Below are positions 24,328-36,672 of a stretch of DNA of 64,000 bases, one piece after another (within the stretch, counting starts at the first letter, position 1; each line of letters begins with the position of its first letter). Location of the stretch: NCBI GenBank assembly GCA_964058845.1, contig CAXKVR010000148.1, positions 79,636 through 143,635 on the forward strand, written 5' to 3'. Source of the DNA: Carex sylvatica (Eukaryota > Streptophyta > Magnoliopsida > Poales > Cyperaceae). Position numbers and translations under genes: made by a program. The notes below the pieces were generated by a model. That model was not told the origin of the DNA and made no database searches. It saw only the letters and a program-made list of their open reading frames with translations.

Positions 24328-26642
24328 TGTCACACCCCGGAACCAGGGGGCGCAACAGTTACGCCGTGAATATATATTTTCTATATACTCACGAGGCAAG
24401 AACGATGAGATGATTCATATTCATCCCAATTTTATCGGATAATTTAAATCTTTCAGACAAGCAGTTAATGAAAATCAGATAATTAAAACACATCCTACTT
24501 ACAACACCTCCTACTTACAACACCTCCTACTTAACGAATTAAACATTTACACTACATAATTAAAATAAGTTTTACAAAGGTCTGGTTCAAAGGTTATACA
24601 CAACAAAATATGATCTGAGTACTTAACTAGTACAAAACGATCATTAATTAAGGCATATCTATACCTCTCCTTTCTTATCCTCGCCGCACGATCTCGAAAT
24701 CCTATTCCTTCTTTCCTGAAAAACCCACGAGGGGGAAGAGGGGTGAGAAACTTATTCGCAGTTTCTCAGTGCAGAATTTAAATAGGGCTACTGGATTTGT
24801 AAGAAATCCAAAATCAGAATTAAATCAATTCGTTAGTATATTAATCAGTTAAATCATGAAATGCAATTACTTTAAAAGGGAATTCAAGTGAACTTCTACT
24901 ATTATCACATTCGGAAAAAAAATCAAAACGGAATTATTCAGGATGTTTGGACCTAAATGCAAACTCTCTAAGTCAGGTTGGAAAGATAGAAATCAGTTAT
25001 CTATCTTTGTCGGCTTAACCGTTCTATTGGTTCTGGTTTATAATTAAACATGCATATCAATCAGAATTTCACGGATAGCAATAAAGTAACTCGATCAGAA
25101 ACAAAGATTATCAATACAGTAACAGTTTCACATCAATCACTATACCGCAGTTCAGTATTCCAACAATCACAATAATATATGTAATAACAGTATCCCCTAC
25201 CCAACCGGTACTGGGTTCAGTGGGGTCATTCCCCAAATGCGCATATGGTTCCTGAGGCAAAGTCTAGCGTCGACTCTAGACTTTGCAATAACTATGATAT
25301 AATATAACAATATCAATTCAGTACTGTGGTTTCATTCCATTATCAGAATCAAAGGAACAGTAAAATCGATAAAACCATACCAATATGCTAGATCATCCTA
25401 AATATAGCAATTCCGATATATCATTTACTTAACTATGCAATAATGCTATGATGCATGCAATTAGAAATTCAACATGCCATTATACGTAACTATTTAATTC
25501 TTAAAAATAAATCCCAAAACAGATCCCGTGAACCCCCGCACCTGATCACGTAAGATGCGTAGAGAATCAGCTATCACTAGATTCTGAACTTCCGACGATT
25601 TCGCTGAATCGTACTCGATAGGGTCTATGCCTATGTTAATAAAGCATAGATGAATTAATAAAAGACATTCAATCGATTTAAATACAAGTCAAGTCGATTA
25701 TCGAGTCATAATGTTTCAAATCAAATTCGAATTCGAAATTTCATCAAAAATCTAACAAATCACTTGAATTAGGGTTTCCAAGAGAAAAGGAAGACAAATC
25801 ATATCAATTATCACAAATTAACAACTAATCGAGCTAGAACTCGATTACTGAAACCCTAATTCGAATTTCAACCGAAATCACGACAAATCGAATAATTTAG
25901 GATTTTCAAGGAATTGCAAAAGAGAAAGAAATACCAAATTGAAGCTTTAGAATCGATCAAGGATCGTCAATTCAGCTCGAATCTCGATTTCCCGATCAGT
26001 TCGATCAGTTTCCGCGCTTAAATTTTCTCTCTCTCTCTCTTTCTCTTTTTCCTTTCGGCTAAACCTAGCTCTCTCTCTTTTTATTTCCGTGGAAAATGAA
26101 AGAAGAAGAAAGAGATTTAAGTATTAATTGAAATTTTGCAAATAAACCCCTCAAAAATAACAAAATTACATATCAGTGCGGATCATTCATCCGCACTGCG
26201 GATCCTCTCCATCCGCACTGCGGTCTCTCCATCCGCACTGCGGATCACCCAGCCGCATTCACTGCGCAGAAGAAAAAGTCCGAGCCTAGTGCGGACGCAC
26301 TGAGGCCAGTGCGGATGCTCCCATCCGCATTCAGTACTTAGCGAAATTTTCAGAAGAGTACAGAACTCACCCGCAGTGCGTGTGCCCATCCGCACCACCA
26401 TCCGCACCCAGAGATTTTTCAGCCGTTTATTAAGGAACTTGTCCCAGTGCGGGTGAAGCCACCCGCAGTGCGGGTCATCCATCCGCACTGGACCATTTTT
26501 CTATATTATAATTCAATTTTCGACGTCTTAACTCAATCAGTTAGTATAAAAATATTTCCAAGCATTAGACCTTTAACTTTTAAAACTATATTTAATTTAA
26601 TCTTTTGAAATCTTATTATTTTAAAAGTTCCACTACGTTACA
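24328..26642 (-). repeat. 3' LTR of the retrotransposon
   Basis: This 2315-bp direct repeat matches 31403-33717. On the element's strand the U3 end is at 26642. About 26170-26500 is a GC-rich block packed with copies of GTGCGGATG and its complement, and about 26025-26080 is pyrimidine-rich (plus strand). An identical 101-codon ORF in both LTRs is made of these repeats and is not judged to be a gene. Confidence 0.96.
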
Positions 26643-26655
26643 TTTCTCCCTCACT
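26643..26655 (-). other. Polypurine tract of the retrotransposon
   Basis: AGTGAGGGAGAAA on the minus strand directly abuts the 3' LTR, at the position where plus-strand DNA synthesis starts in LTR retroelements. Confidence 0.75.
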
Positions 26656-26685
26656 TAAAAATAAAGTTCAATCCTTTGAACTTAA

Positions 26686-29600
26686 CTACGTACCTGAACT
26701 GTCGAATAACTCAGGATATTGCTCGCGAATTTTCGTTTCGAGTTCCCATGTTGCCTCTTTTTCCGAGTGTCTTCCCCATTGTACTAAAACAAGTCTAATC
26801 GTTCGATTTCTTAACCTTTGCTCTTTTCTATCAAGTATTCGCATTGGTTCTTCTTTATAGGCCAAATTCTCATTAAGGTATAAGTCAGAATGGTCGATGC
26901 AGTGAGATGGATCTCGTACATATTTTCGAAGTTGTGACACATGAAACACCGGGTGTACCCGGTCCAAGACTGGAGGCAATGCAAGCTCGTAAGCTACAAG
27001 TCCTACTCGATTCAGAATCTGAAAGGGACCGATATACCGTGGACTTAGCTTACCCGATACTCCAAACCGATGTACTCCTCTAACCGGAGATACTCGGAGC
27101 CACACATGATCACCTTCTTGAAACTCTAAAGGTCTTCGATGTACATCAGCATATCTCTTTTGTCGATCTTGAGCTGATTTGAGTCGGCTCAAGATAACCT
27201 GTGTCTTCTCTGCCGCTTCTTGTATCAATTCTGGTCCTGTGGACGGATGAGTACCCGCCGGACCCCACCACAACGGTGTACGACAAATCTCTCCAGTAAG
27301 CGCTTCTAATGGTGGCATCCCGATACTTGAGTGATAACTGTTGTTGTATGCAAATTCAACCAAATGCAAATGGTCGAGCCAAGATCCTCGAAAGCTCAAA
27401 GCACACGCTCGAAGCATGTCTTCCAATGTCTGGATTGTTCTTTCTGACTGTCCATCAGTCTGCGGATGATGTGCGGTGCTGAATCTCAGCTTCGTACCCA
27501 TATTCTCTTGAAAACTTTTCCAAAAATGCGAAGTGAACCTGGTATCTCGATCAGATATAATTTCTCTTGGACATCCATGATATTTAACGAAAAATTTCAG
27601 AAACAAGTTGGCTAACGTTCGACCCGATGTATCAGGTCCGAGTGGAATAAAATGTGCCACCTTCGTCAATGTATCCACAATAACCCATATGGTATCGTGT
27701 CGACCCACTGTCCTCGGAAAACCAGATACGAAATCCATTGCAATAACTTCAAACTTACCTCTCTTCTTATTCAGCGGTTGAAGTAACCCAGCTGCCTTTC
27801 GTCGATCAGCCTTCACTTGCTGACAGACTTGACATTTCTCAACGTACCTTGTCACATCCCTTTTCATGTTCGGCCACCAGAAATATCGCTTCAGAGTTTG
27901 ATACATTTTAACTTCGCCGGGATGGATCGTGTATCCCGAATCATGTGCTTCGGATAGAACTAGGGTCTTCAAGTCGGAATCTTCAGGAATGCATATGCGG
28001 TTGCCAAACCGCAAGATACCCTCGTCATCAAGTCTAAATGGAGTGTCTCGGTCCGATTCTACATGTTCTCGAAATTTCTGACATTTCTGATCTTCGTGCT
28101 GCGCTACCCGTATACGGTCATGTAACTCCGGTCTCACCTCAATAGCAGCAGAAATAATGGACATACCAGCCGATTTATTCATACCCGCTTCTTCCTCGAG
28201 TAAGCGAGTTGCAACTGACTTTGCCAATTCGTGCGATGCTCCAACATGTAAATTCATCCTTCTCATTTCTTCAATCAACTGCACTTCACTTGAAATCACG
28301 CTTGCCAGGTTAACCTGATTCTTCCTACTCAACGCATCTGCTACCGCATTAGCTTTGCCTGCATGATACTGAATATCGAGATCGTAATCCTTCATTAACT
28401 CCAGCCACCTTCGTTGTCTCAAGTTCAGTTCCTTCTGAGTAAAGACATACTTTAAGCTTTTATGATCCGTGAAAATCTGGCACTTCACACCATACAAGTA
28501 ATGCCGCCAAATTTTGAGCGCAAAGATCACCGCTGCTAGCTCCAAGTCATGAGTCGGATAGTTCTGTTCATGTGGCCGTAACTGTCGAGAAGCGTAGGCA
28601 ATAACTTGCTCACCTTGCATCAAAACGCAACCCAAACCCGTACGGGATGCATCTGTAAACACCGTGTAGTCCTTTCCAGTTATTGGCATTGTAAGAATCG
28701 GAGCTGACACTAGCCGACTCTTTAACTCCTCAAAACTTCTTTCTTGTTTTTCACCCCAATCGAACTTAACACCTTTATGTAGCAACTCCGTAAGAGGGCG
28801 GGCTAATTGTGAGAATCCAGCTACAAACCTTCGATAGTACCCAGCTAAGCCGAGAAAGCTACGAATCTCTGTAACAGTTGTTGGTCTCTTCCATTCAGTT
28901 ACCGCTCGAATCTTCTCAGGATCTACCGCCAAGCCTTCACCCGAAACTATATGGCCCAAAAATGCCACCTTGTCCATCCAGAATTCGCACTTCGAAAGTT
29001 TGGCATAAAGCCGATGATCTCGTAGTCTTTGTAACACCACTTTAAGATGTGCCGCATGCTCCTCATATGAACGCGAATAGATCAATATATCGTCGATGAA
29101 GACCACCACACTGGAATCCAACAAATCTCTAAACACACGCTGCATGAGATCCATAAAAGCTGCTGGTGCATTTGTCAATCCGAATGGCATGACTAGGTAT
29201 TCATAGTGCCCGTACCTAGTACGGAAAGCCGTCTTCTCCACTTCACTTGGACATATACGCAACTGGTGGTAACCCGTTCTTAAATCGATCTTGGAATAGA
29301 CCGATGATCCTTGTAGCTGATCAAAAAGATCATCAATCCTAGGCAATGGATACTTGTTCTTCACGGTCACCTTATTCAACTCCCGATAATCTATGCACAA
29401 CCGCAGAGTTCCATCCTTCTTCCTTACAAACAGCACTGGTGCGCCCCATGGAGAAGTACTTGGTCGAATAAAGCCTTTCTCCAACATTTCTTCTAATTGC
29501 ACCTTCAATTCTTTTAGCTCAGCCGGAGCCATCCGATAAGGAGCCTTCGAAATCGGAATTGTGCCAGGTATCAAATTAATGTTAAACTCAATTTCTCGCT

Positions 29601-31269
29601 CCGGGGGTAATCCTGAAATCTCATCAGGAAAGACATCAACGTATTCCGAAACAATCGGAATGTTAGATATTTCTGGAATTTCAGTAGCAGTACTCATAAC
29701 CCTCACTAAATATGCTGTACACCCCGACTCAATTAAGTGCCTTGTCTCTATTGCTGAAATATACGGTACCACCTCTTTTAATCCTCTACACTTTAATGCA
29801 CATGTAGCACCACTTGACAATGCGAACTGAACGGTACGGCTCAAACAATCAATCGTAGCTAGGTGTTGAGTTAACCAATCCAAACCCAACAATGCATCAT
29901 ACTCAGAAATGTCCATGACCAACATTTCGGCTAGAAAATCCCTTCCATCTACTCTCACTTTCAGGTTTCGGCATGTCCTCGCAATTTGGGTAGTTGAACC
30001 GAGAGGGGTATGAACATCCAATACTCTCCCACTCGACTCCGTTAACCATCCACACTTCTCCACTAACGTACTAGATATGATCGAATTGCTACAACCCGTA
30101 TCAATCAACACATATGCAAGATGTCCCGAAATAGAAATAGTACCTGCTAGCAAATCAGTCTGAGTAGAAATAGGAATCAACTCGTCTCCTGCATTCGGTA
30201 GCTCTATTGCCTCTACCGCGTGAACACTGGCTCGTCCTCCTGCCCGGCCTTCCCTCAACTGTGGTGTAGGGCCCCGACCTCGTAGCGAAGGTATGCCTCC
30301 ACGTCCTCGCCCCTGGGGACCTCTATAACCACCACTGCCACTGCTCCCGGGTGTACCCGAAAAATTATTTGGGCAATCCTTGATCCAATGATTCTTGCTG
30401 CCACAACGGAGACAAGTCTGATTGAGGCGGCGACACTCAGATTCAGTATGTGGCTTCATGCAAATACGGCACCAAGGTCCAGTAGCTCCCGGGGTAAACT
30501 GAGGTACCGCTATCTGTCCTGTAGGGTATCTAGGGGCTTGAGGTCTAACCCCCGATCCACTCGCTTGCCTCCTTTGATCAAATTTAGGCTTCACATTTCT
30601 GGAGAGGGTTTGTTGCGCACTTCTCTTGAGATATACCTCTGTCTGCTCCGCACATCTCATAAGAGCTGGAACCCCTGCAGCTGTGGAATGATGTATGGCT
30701 AGTGCAATATTCGGGTCCAACCCGTCCAAATACTGCCTCCGGTATCTATCAAGATCCCTTTTCACATCTGGAGCATAGCGGGACAGGTCAAAGAACAAAC
30801 GGTTGTACTCCTCTACCGACCTTTCATTCTGTCTTAGGTTCAGGAATTGGCTTCTCAAAGCCTCCCGATGTAAATCACTCAAGAACTGCTCCCCAAACTT
30901 CTGTTCAAACCATTCCCAGGTAATCTCTCCTTCGCCCCCTTCAAACTCCATTTTAACTCCCTCCCACCAATGCCTACCAGACTTTTCAAGCAATTGTACG
31001 GCCAACTCCACTTTGTTCACCTCTGGCACTCGGCATAGGGTGAACTTTGCTTTCAGACTCACCATCCATTCTTCCGCAGCAGGATATCCCCCCGACCCAT
31101 CAAACCGAGGGGGTGCCAAACGCATAAATGCTTCATATAATTGTCGGAATTCCTCCCCATTTGCTCCAGCCACAGGAGCTGGTCCGCGTTCCAGATTTTC
31201 CGCTCTACGACCTCTTTCATAGGCCGCAATTAACATTTCTCCGAGATCTCTCTCCATTTGACTATTCAA
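26686..31269 (-). CDS. Gag-pol polyprotein, Tekay-like chromovirus
   Basis: A single 1527-aa frame without stops. The gag domain (about 40-230, including [11 protein letters not shown]) is followed by a CCHC zinc knuckle (C286, C289, H294, C299). The aspartic protease motif is IDTGCS, with D390. Reverse transcriptase carries FIDD at 724-727, then RNase H ([14 protein letters not shown]). The integrase has an HHCC-type zinc region ([13 protein letters not shown]) and a core triad D1179, D1240, E1276 with the expected 35-residue spacing. The C terminus (about 1465-1520: [13 protein letters not shown]...EATWELE) is a chromodomain-like module, which places it among Tekay/Del chromoviruses. All catalytic residues I can check are present, so the element may be autonomous. 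Confidence 0.97.
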   Translation of the reverse strand: MNSQMERDLGEMLIAAYERGRRAENLERGPAPVAGANGEEFRQLYEAFMRLAPPRFDGSGGYPAAEEWMVSLKAKFTLCRVPEVNKVELAVQLLEKSGRHWWEGVKMEFEGGEGEITWEWFEQKFGEQFLSDLHREALRSQFLNLRQNERSVEEYNRLFFDLSRYAPDVKRDLDRYRRQYLDGLDPNIALAIHHSTAAGVPALMRCAEQTEVYLKRSAQQTLSRNVKPKFDQRRQASGSGVRPQAPRYPTGQIAVPQFTPGATGPWCRICMKPHTESECRRLNQTCLRCGSKNHWIKDCPNNFSGTPGSSGSGGYRGPQGRGRGGIPSLRGRGPTPQLREGRAGGRASVHAVEAIELPNAGDELIPISTQTDLLAGTISISGHLAYVLIDTGCSNSIISSTLVEKCGWLTESSGRVLDVHTPLGSTTQIARTCRNLKVRVDGRDFLAEMLVMDISEYDALLGLDWLTQHLATIDCLSRTVQFALSSGATCALKCRGLKEVVPYISAIETRHLIESGCTAYLVRVMSTATEIPEISNIPIVSEYVDVFPDEISGLPPEREIEFNINLIPGTIPISKAPYRMAPAELKELKVQLEEMLEKGFIRPSTSPWGAPVLFVRKKDGTLRLCIDYRELNKVTVKNKYPLPRIDDLFDQLQGSSVYSKIDLRTGYHQLRICPSEVEKTAFRTRYGHYEYLVMPFGLTNAPAAFMDLMQRVFRDLLDSSVVVFIDDILIYSRSYEEHAAHLKVVLQRLRDHRLYAKLSKCEFWMDKVAFLGHIVSGEGLAVDPEKIRAVTEWKRPTTVTEIRSFLGLAGYYRRFVAGFSQLARPLTELLHKGVKFDWGEKQERSFEELKSRLVSAPILTMPITGKDYTVFTDASRTGLGCVLMQGEQVIAYASRQLRPHEQNYPTHDLELAAVIFALKIWRHYLYGVKCQIFTDHKSLKYVFTQKELNLRQRRWLELMKDYDLDIQYHAGKANAVADALSRKNQVNLASVISSEVQLIEEMRRMNLHVGASHELAKSVATRLLEEEAGMNKSAGMSIISAAIEVRPELHDRIRVAQHEDQKCQKFREHVESDRDTPFRLDDEGILRFGNRICIPEDSDLKTLVLSEAHDSGYTIHPGEVKMYQTLKRYFWWPNMKRDVTRYVEKCQVCQQVKADRRKAAGLLQPLNKKRGKFEVIAMDFVSGFPRTVGRHDTIWVIVDTLTKVAHFIPLGPDTSGRTLANLFLKFFVKYHGCPREIISDRDTRFTSHFWKSFQENMGTKLRFSTAHHPQTDGQSERTIQTLEDMLRACALSFRGSWLDHLHLVEFAYNNSYHSSIGMPPLEALTGEICRTPLWWGPAGTHPSTGPELIQEAAEKTQVILSRLKSAQDRQKRYADVHRRPLEFQEGDHVWLRVSPVRGVHRFGVSGKLSPRYIGPFQILNRVGLVAYELALPPVLDRVHPVFHVSQLRKYVRDPSHCIDHSDLYLNENLAYKEEPMRILDRKEQRLRNRTIRLVLVQWGRHSEKEATWELETKIREQYPELFDSSGT

Positions 31270-31381
31270 TAATCAATAAGTTAATATTTCAATTCACGCA
31301 GTTTAACGTTACCAACCTAACTCTAGACTTACCCCACTCGCTTATCCTATCATGTCTGGTTAGGGTTTAAAAACAAACCTT

Positions 31382-31393
31382 GCTCTGATACCA
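31382..31393 (-). other. Primer binding site (initiator tRNA-Met type)
   Basis: TGGTATCAGAGC on the minus strand, nine bases inside the 5' LTR border, is the standard plant primer-binding sequence complementary to the initiator tRNA-Met 3' end. Confidence 0.9.
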
Positions 31394-31402
31394 ACAATTA
31401 AC

Positions 31403-33717
31403 TGTCACACCCCGGAACCAGGGGGCGCAACAGTTACGCCGTGAATATATATTTTCTATATACTCACGAGGCAAGAACGATGAGATGATTCATATTCATC
31501 CCAATTTTATCGGATAATTTAAATCTTTCAGACAAGCAGTTAATGAAAATCAGATAATTAAAACACATCCTACTTACAACACCTCCTACTTACAACACCT
31601 CCTACTTAACGAATTAAACATTTACACTACATAATTAAAATAAGTTTTACAAAGGTCTGGTTCAAAGGTTATACACAACAAAATATGATCTGAGTACTTA
31701 ACTAGTACAAAACGATCATTAATTAAGGCATATCTATACCTCTCCTTTCTTATCCTCGCCGCACGATCTCGAAATCCTATTCCTTCTTTCCTGAAAAACC
31801 CACGAGGGGGAAGAGGGGTGAGAAACTTATTCGCAGTTTCTCAGTGCAGAATTTAAATAGGGCTACTGGATTTGTAAGAAATCCAAAATCAGAATTAAAT
31901 CAATTCGTTAGTATATTAATCAGTTAAATCATGAAATGCAATTACTTTAAAAGGGAATTCAAGTGAACTTCTACTATTATCACATTCGGAAAAAAAATCA
32001 AAACGGAATTATTCAGGATGTTTGGACCTAAATGCAAACTCTCTAAGTCAGGTTGGAAAGATAGAAATCAGTTATCTATCTTTGTCGGCTTAACCGTTCT
32101 ATTGGTTCTGGTTTATAATTAAACATGCATATCAATCAGAATTTCACGGATAGCAATAAAGTAACTCGATCAGAAACAAAGATTATCAATACAGTAACAG
32201 TTTCACATCAATCACTATACCGCAGTTCAGTATTCCAACAATCACAATAATATATGTAATAACAGTATCCCCTACCCAACCGGTACTGGGTTCAGTGGGG
32301 TCATTCCCCAAATGCGCATATGGTTCCTGAGGCAAAGTCTAGCGTCGACTCTAGACTTTGCAATAACTATGATATAATATAACAATATCAATTCAGTACT
32401 GTGGTTTCATTCCATTATCAGAATCAAAGGAACAGTAAAATCGATAAAACCATACCAATATGCTAGATCATCCTAAATATAGCAATTCCGATATATCATT
32501 TACTTAACTATGCAATAATGCTATGATGCATGCAATTAGAAATTCAACATGCCATTATACGTAACTATTTAATTCTTAAAAATAAATCCCAAAACAGATC
32601 CCGTGAACCCCCGCACCTGATCACGTAAGATGCGTAGAGAATCAGCTATCACTAGATTCTGAACTTCCGACGATTTCGCTGAATCGTACTCGATAGGGTC
32701 TATGCCTATGTTAATAAAGCATAGATGAATTAATAAAAGACATTCAATCGATTTAAATACAAGTCAAGTCGATTATCGAGTCATAATGTTTCAAATCAAA
32801 TTCGAATTCGAAATTTCATCAAAAATCTAACAAATCACTTGAATTAGGGTTTCCAAGAGAAAAGGAAGACAAATCATATCAATTATCACAAATTAACAAC
32901 TAATCGAGCTAGAACTCGATTACTGAAACCCTAATTCGAATTTCAACCGAAATCACGACAAATCGAATAATTTAGGATTTTCAAGGAATTGCAAAAGAGA
33001 AAGAAATACCAAATTGAAGCTTTAGAATCGATCAAGGATCGTCAATTCAGCTCGAATCTCGATTTCCCGATCAGTTCGATCAGTTTCCGCGCTTAAATTT
33101 TCTCTCTCTCTCTCTTTCTCTTTTTCCTTTCGGCTAAACCTAGCTCTCTCTCTTTTTATTTCCGTGGAAAATGAAAGAAGAAGAAAGAGATTTAAGTATT
33201 AATTGAAATTTTGCAAATAAACCCCTCAAAAATAACAAAATTACATATCAGTGCGGATCATTCATCCGCACTGCGGATCCTCTCCATCCGCACTGCGGTC
33301 TCTCCATCCGCACTGCGGATCACCCAGCCGCATTCACTGCGCAGAAGAAAAAGTCCGAGCCTAGTGCGGACGCACTGAGGCCAGTGCGGATGCTCCCATC
33401 CGCATTCAGTACTTAGCGAAATTTTCAGAAGAGTACAGAACTCACCCGCAGTGCGTGTGCCCATCCGCACCACCATCCGCACCCAGAGATTTTTCAGCCG
33501 TTTATTAAGGAACTTGTCCCAGTGCGGGTGAAGCCACCCGCAGTGCGGGTCATCCATCCGCACTGGACCATTTTTCTATATTATAATTCAATTTTCGACG
33601 TCTTAACTCAATCAGTTAGTATAAAAATATTTCCAAGCATTAGACCTTTAACTTTTAAAACTATATTTAATTTAATCTTTTGAAATCTTATTATTTTAAA
33701 AGTTCCACTACGTTACA
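31403..33717 (-). repeat. 5' LTR of the retrotransposon
   Basis: The second 2315-bp LTR, with the same termini and internal GC-rich block (about 33245-33575) as the other copy. On the element's strand it precedes the primer site and the gag-pol frame. Confidence 0.96.
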
Positions 33718-34505
33718 ATATATGTATATGATGTATATGTATATAATATATGTATATATGTATATGATGTATATGTATATAATATATGTATATATGTATA
33801 TGATGTATATGTATATGTATATGTATAATATGTATATGTATATAAATGTTCTATTTTTAGTTCATTTCGAATAATGAATTATGTACATAATTAATAAAAT
33901 TTATAACCAAAATATACATTTATTTTTATTCAATTTTTATAAATTCACGGTTCTAAATTTTTTTTTTTTTTTTGCACTATTAAGGTTTGAATAAATAAAA
34001 TATCCACGGTTTATTTTTATATATATATATATATATATAATATAATATAATATAATATATGTATAGTATATATAATATAAATGTTCAACATAATAGATAT
34101 GTTAAAAATTTGAGTTCAACATAATGATGTATATATAATATAATATAAATGTTCTATTTTTAGTCCATTTCAAATAATGAATTATGTACATAATTAATAA
34201 AAATTTATAACCAAAATATAGCACATATACATTTTTATTCAATTTTTATAAATTCACGGTCCTGAATTTTTATTAATTTTTTTTTTTTGCTTTTTTTTTT
34301 TGCACTATTAAGGTTTGAATAAATAAAAGATCCACAGTTTATTTTTTTTATGTATATATATAATATAATATAATATATGTATATGTATATATAATATAAA
34401 AATATTTTACATATACATATACATATACATATTATACATATACACCATATATGTATATACATATATTATATACATATACATATACACCATATACATATAC
34501 ATAAA
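33718..34505. repeat. TA-rich loop of the Mutator-type element with an internal duplication
   Basis: 33718-33845 is a TATGTATATGATGTATATG-type microsatellite. A block of about 200 bp (from TTCTATTTTTAGT... to ...CACTATTAAGGTTTGAATAA) at about 33850-34005 recurs at about 34153-34325, separated by TA repeats. 34370-34505 is another TATACATA run. No gene is present. Confidence 0.8.
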
Positions 34506-34952
34506 AAAAATAAACCATGATTTATTCAAACCAGTAAATAAAATAAAATAAAATAAAATAAAAAATTCAGAACCGTGGAATAAATCCACGGTTCTAAATT
34601 TTTATTCAAAACCGTGGAAAAAATCCACGGTTTTGAATTTTTAATCAAAACCGTGAATTTATTCCACGGTTTAGGCATTTTTAAAATTCTGTCCAAACCC
34701 TGGTTATTCTTAATAATTTTTTTTTATTTTTGAGTATTTTTAAAAATGTCGGCTATTTTACAATTGTTCTAGAGCAAAAGTTCATAGAGGTGTTTTATAT
34801 AGTAAGTTATCTGACCTGTTTTACTAATTAACATTCAATGCAGGTAATGCTTTTACTCTTAATTTTTAACTAACAAAACTAATTTTATGGGTCAAAGGGA
34901 TTGTCCAGACAGCTGTCCACAGAAAAAAAAAAAAAAAATTTTACTATTAAGA

Positions 34953-35859
34953 GGTGGAAGTTCAAAAGGAATTCCATCCTCCTAAGTCCTAACTGTATGG
35001 CCTGTAAGCTCCCAAATTTGTCTTGAATTTGATTGATCTAAAAAGAAATGCTCCCTCAAAGGGACCAATGTGTCCTTTTTTACAGAGATAATGTACTCAA
35101 ATGGCTGAAGAGTGAATTACAAAAACCATATATAGAATGAAACAAAATCATGCACTACGTACTTCTGTTGATAAGTTCCACCATTTCTCAAATTAAAAAA
35201 ATAAAAATAAATAATATGCAGCTTCTATATATTTTCAGATATGATATATGCGTTAGTTTCAAATATCACAATTAATATTAGACATTTTAGGACTACAAAC
35301 ATTGAAGAAGAAAATTCAATTAAATTTTAATATACATAATTAAAAAAATTAGAATCATGGGTGGCATGATAAATAATTGTGTTGTTATTATAAAATTGAA
35401 GAAGAAAATTCAATTAAATTTTAATATACATAAAAAAAAAAATAAGAATCCGCCCCTGACTGCAACCAATATTGTTTTTCTTTCATTTTATTAATCACAA
35501 TAAAATTTGACATGATAAATAATTTGACATGGTCAACAACTCTTAAATTCATAAATGATTCGAAAAAAACTTATATCCTTCTGCCAACTGATTAATCTAT
35601 CTCTTTTTGAAGGCTCTGATTAATCCATCTCTAAGGTGCAAATTAATTAATTAAGAATATTGTTGTACCTCTGTCAAATTTCCTCCTTTCCATTATGTAG
35701 AAAACCCACTATAGATGCATCAACAGGCCAGCCATGATGAACACTGACCTTAACAATGCGAGTTATGCCGGAGACATCTATATCTTGCGCTGATCAACCA
35801 ACACCGTCACATGGCCCTACCTTCTTTGAGACAATTACTTTTCTGCTTGAAGCCTTCAT
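34953..35859 (-). pseudogene. Lectin half of copy B, decayed jacalin domain
   Basis: Exon 1 (35859-35669) begins [19 protein letters not shown] like copies C and D, but meets a TGA at codon 22. Exon 2 (about 35116-34953) has lost its acceptor (AG to AA) and stops after about 160 bp, without the C-terminal half of the jacalin domain or the donor used by C and D. About 190 bp further on is the right border of the Mutator-type insertion. Counting the pieces on both sides (217 and about 191 bp), the former intron to the carbonic anhydrase was about 410 bp, close to the 432 and 475 bp in C and D. Confidence 0.85.
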
Positions 35860-36191
35860 TCAAAGGTAAGTGATAGCAGATTTCACTGCAGATTTTACAA
35901 ACAAGAGCACTATTTGGGAGGAATGGTGGGGTTTAATCATCGTATCAATCTAGCTAAATGAGCTATAGTCAATGGAACAAGTTTGGAATTTGAGGTTTAG
36001 GGTTTTAATTTGCTTTGAACAATTGGTTACTCGGATTTCTGGTTCGAAATTTCCAAATTGTATTTTAAAGTTATGTTATTTCTCATAGAAGTTGTCTTGT
36101 CAGAAAATTAATGAAGTGCAGAAAACAATTCCTGGCTTGAGTATAAATAATAAAAAGAATAACACAATTATTGTCTTGTAATAGAGGACCA

Positions 36192-36412
36192 CAGTGTTGA
36201 CCAAGTCAACAGCAGCAAACAAGATTTAACCAAGTCAAACTGATGCAAGCAAGAGTAATTAGGACTCTTCACAATAGTATTATATATAGTTAGATTAGTT
36301 AGTTTGTTATAGAGTTGTTATACTTGTAAACCATGACTATAAATACATGTATATGTACAAAATATTTACATAATTAAAGCACGGATCAAATCCTCTGTAA
36401 GCTTTCTCAAAA
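36192..36412. repeat. Insertion in the 3' flank of copy C, possible solo LTR
   Basis: The 3' flanks of C (from 36140) and D (from 46770) are homologous on both sides, but C carries about 220 extra bp beginning TGTTGACCAAGTCAACAG and ending CTGTAAGCTTTCTCA plus an A run. TGTTG at the start and an internal TATAAATA-like box suggest a short LTR remnant. No target duplication was resolved. Confidence 0.35.
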
Positions 36413-36672
36413 AAAAAAAAAACACATATAAAAATATAGGATCATGTATATCATTTACTTCGGAATAATCTAAGAAAAATAATACCAAAATATTTCTAGC
36501 AAAACTGATTTTAAGAAATAGTGCTGGCCAGTTTATGTTCAAAGCTAGACTACTAAAATGGGAACAAGAAATAGATCAAAATGCATCATACAATACCGGA
36601 ACAAGAAAAAGCCACCAAAGTTACATATGCACTACTTATCACAAGTTGAAACAAATGTACAGTTTCATTATA

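Larger units (their letters stand above)
24328..33717 (-). mobile_element. Complete Ty3/gypsy LTR retrotransposon, Tekay/Del-like chromovirus
   Basis: A 9390-bp element flanked by the 5-bp duplication ATATA (24323-24327 and 33718-33722). It has two 2315-bp LTRs beginning TGTCACACC and ending TTACA. The tRNA-Met type primer site TGGTATCAGAGC lies inside the upstream LTR at 31382-31393 (minus strand). A purine tract (AGTGAGGGAGAAA, minus strand, 26643-26655) abuts the other LTR. One uninterrupted gag-pol frame is read on the minus strand. Equal LTR lengths, and no difference in the lines I compared, indicate a very recent insertion. It is nested inside the Mutator-type element. Confidence 0.97.
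24082..34752. mobile_element. Mutator-type foldback element, split by a retrotransposon
   Basis: A perfect 9-bp duplication, CTATTTTAC, flanks it at 24073-24081 and 34753-34761, as expected for Mutator-like elements. The arms (24082-24300 and about 34510-34752) are inverted copies starting CCGACATTTTTAAAAATA. Each carries a row of short hairpins of the form CCGTGGA-N-TCCACGG about 34 bp apart. Without the inserted 9.39-kb retrotransposon the element is about 1.28 kb and has no coding sequence. The insertion lies in what was the intron joining the lectin and carbonic anhydrase halves of copy B. The same family forms the array at 58.6-64 kb. Confidence 0.9.

Noticed and set aside
26183..26488. 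101-codon frame in both LTRs (also 33258-33563)
   Set aside because: It is built from the GTGCGGATG repeats of the U3 region, and identity between copies only reflects identical LTRs.
29561..31370. Several plus-strand frames opposite gag-pol
   Set aside because: Antisense shadows of the polyprotein frame. They have no family resemblance.
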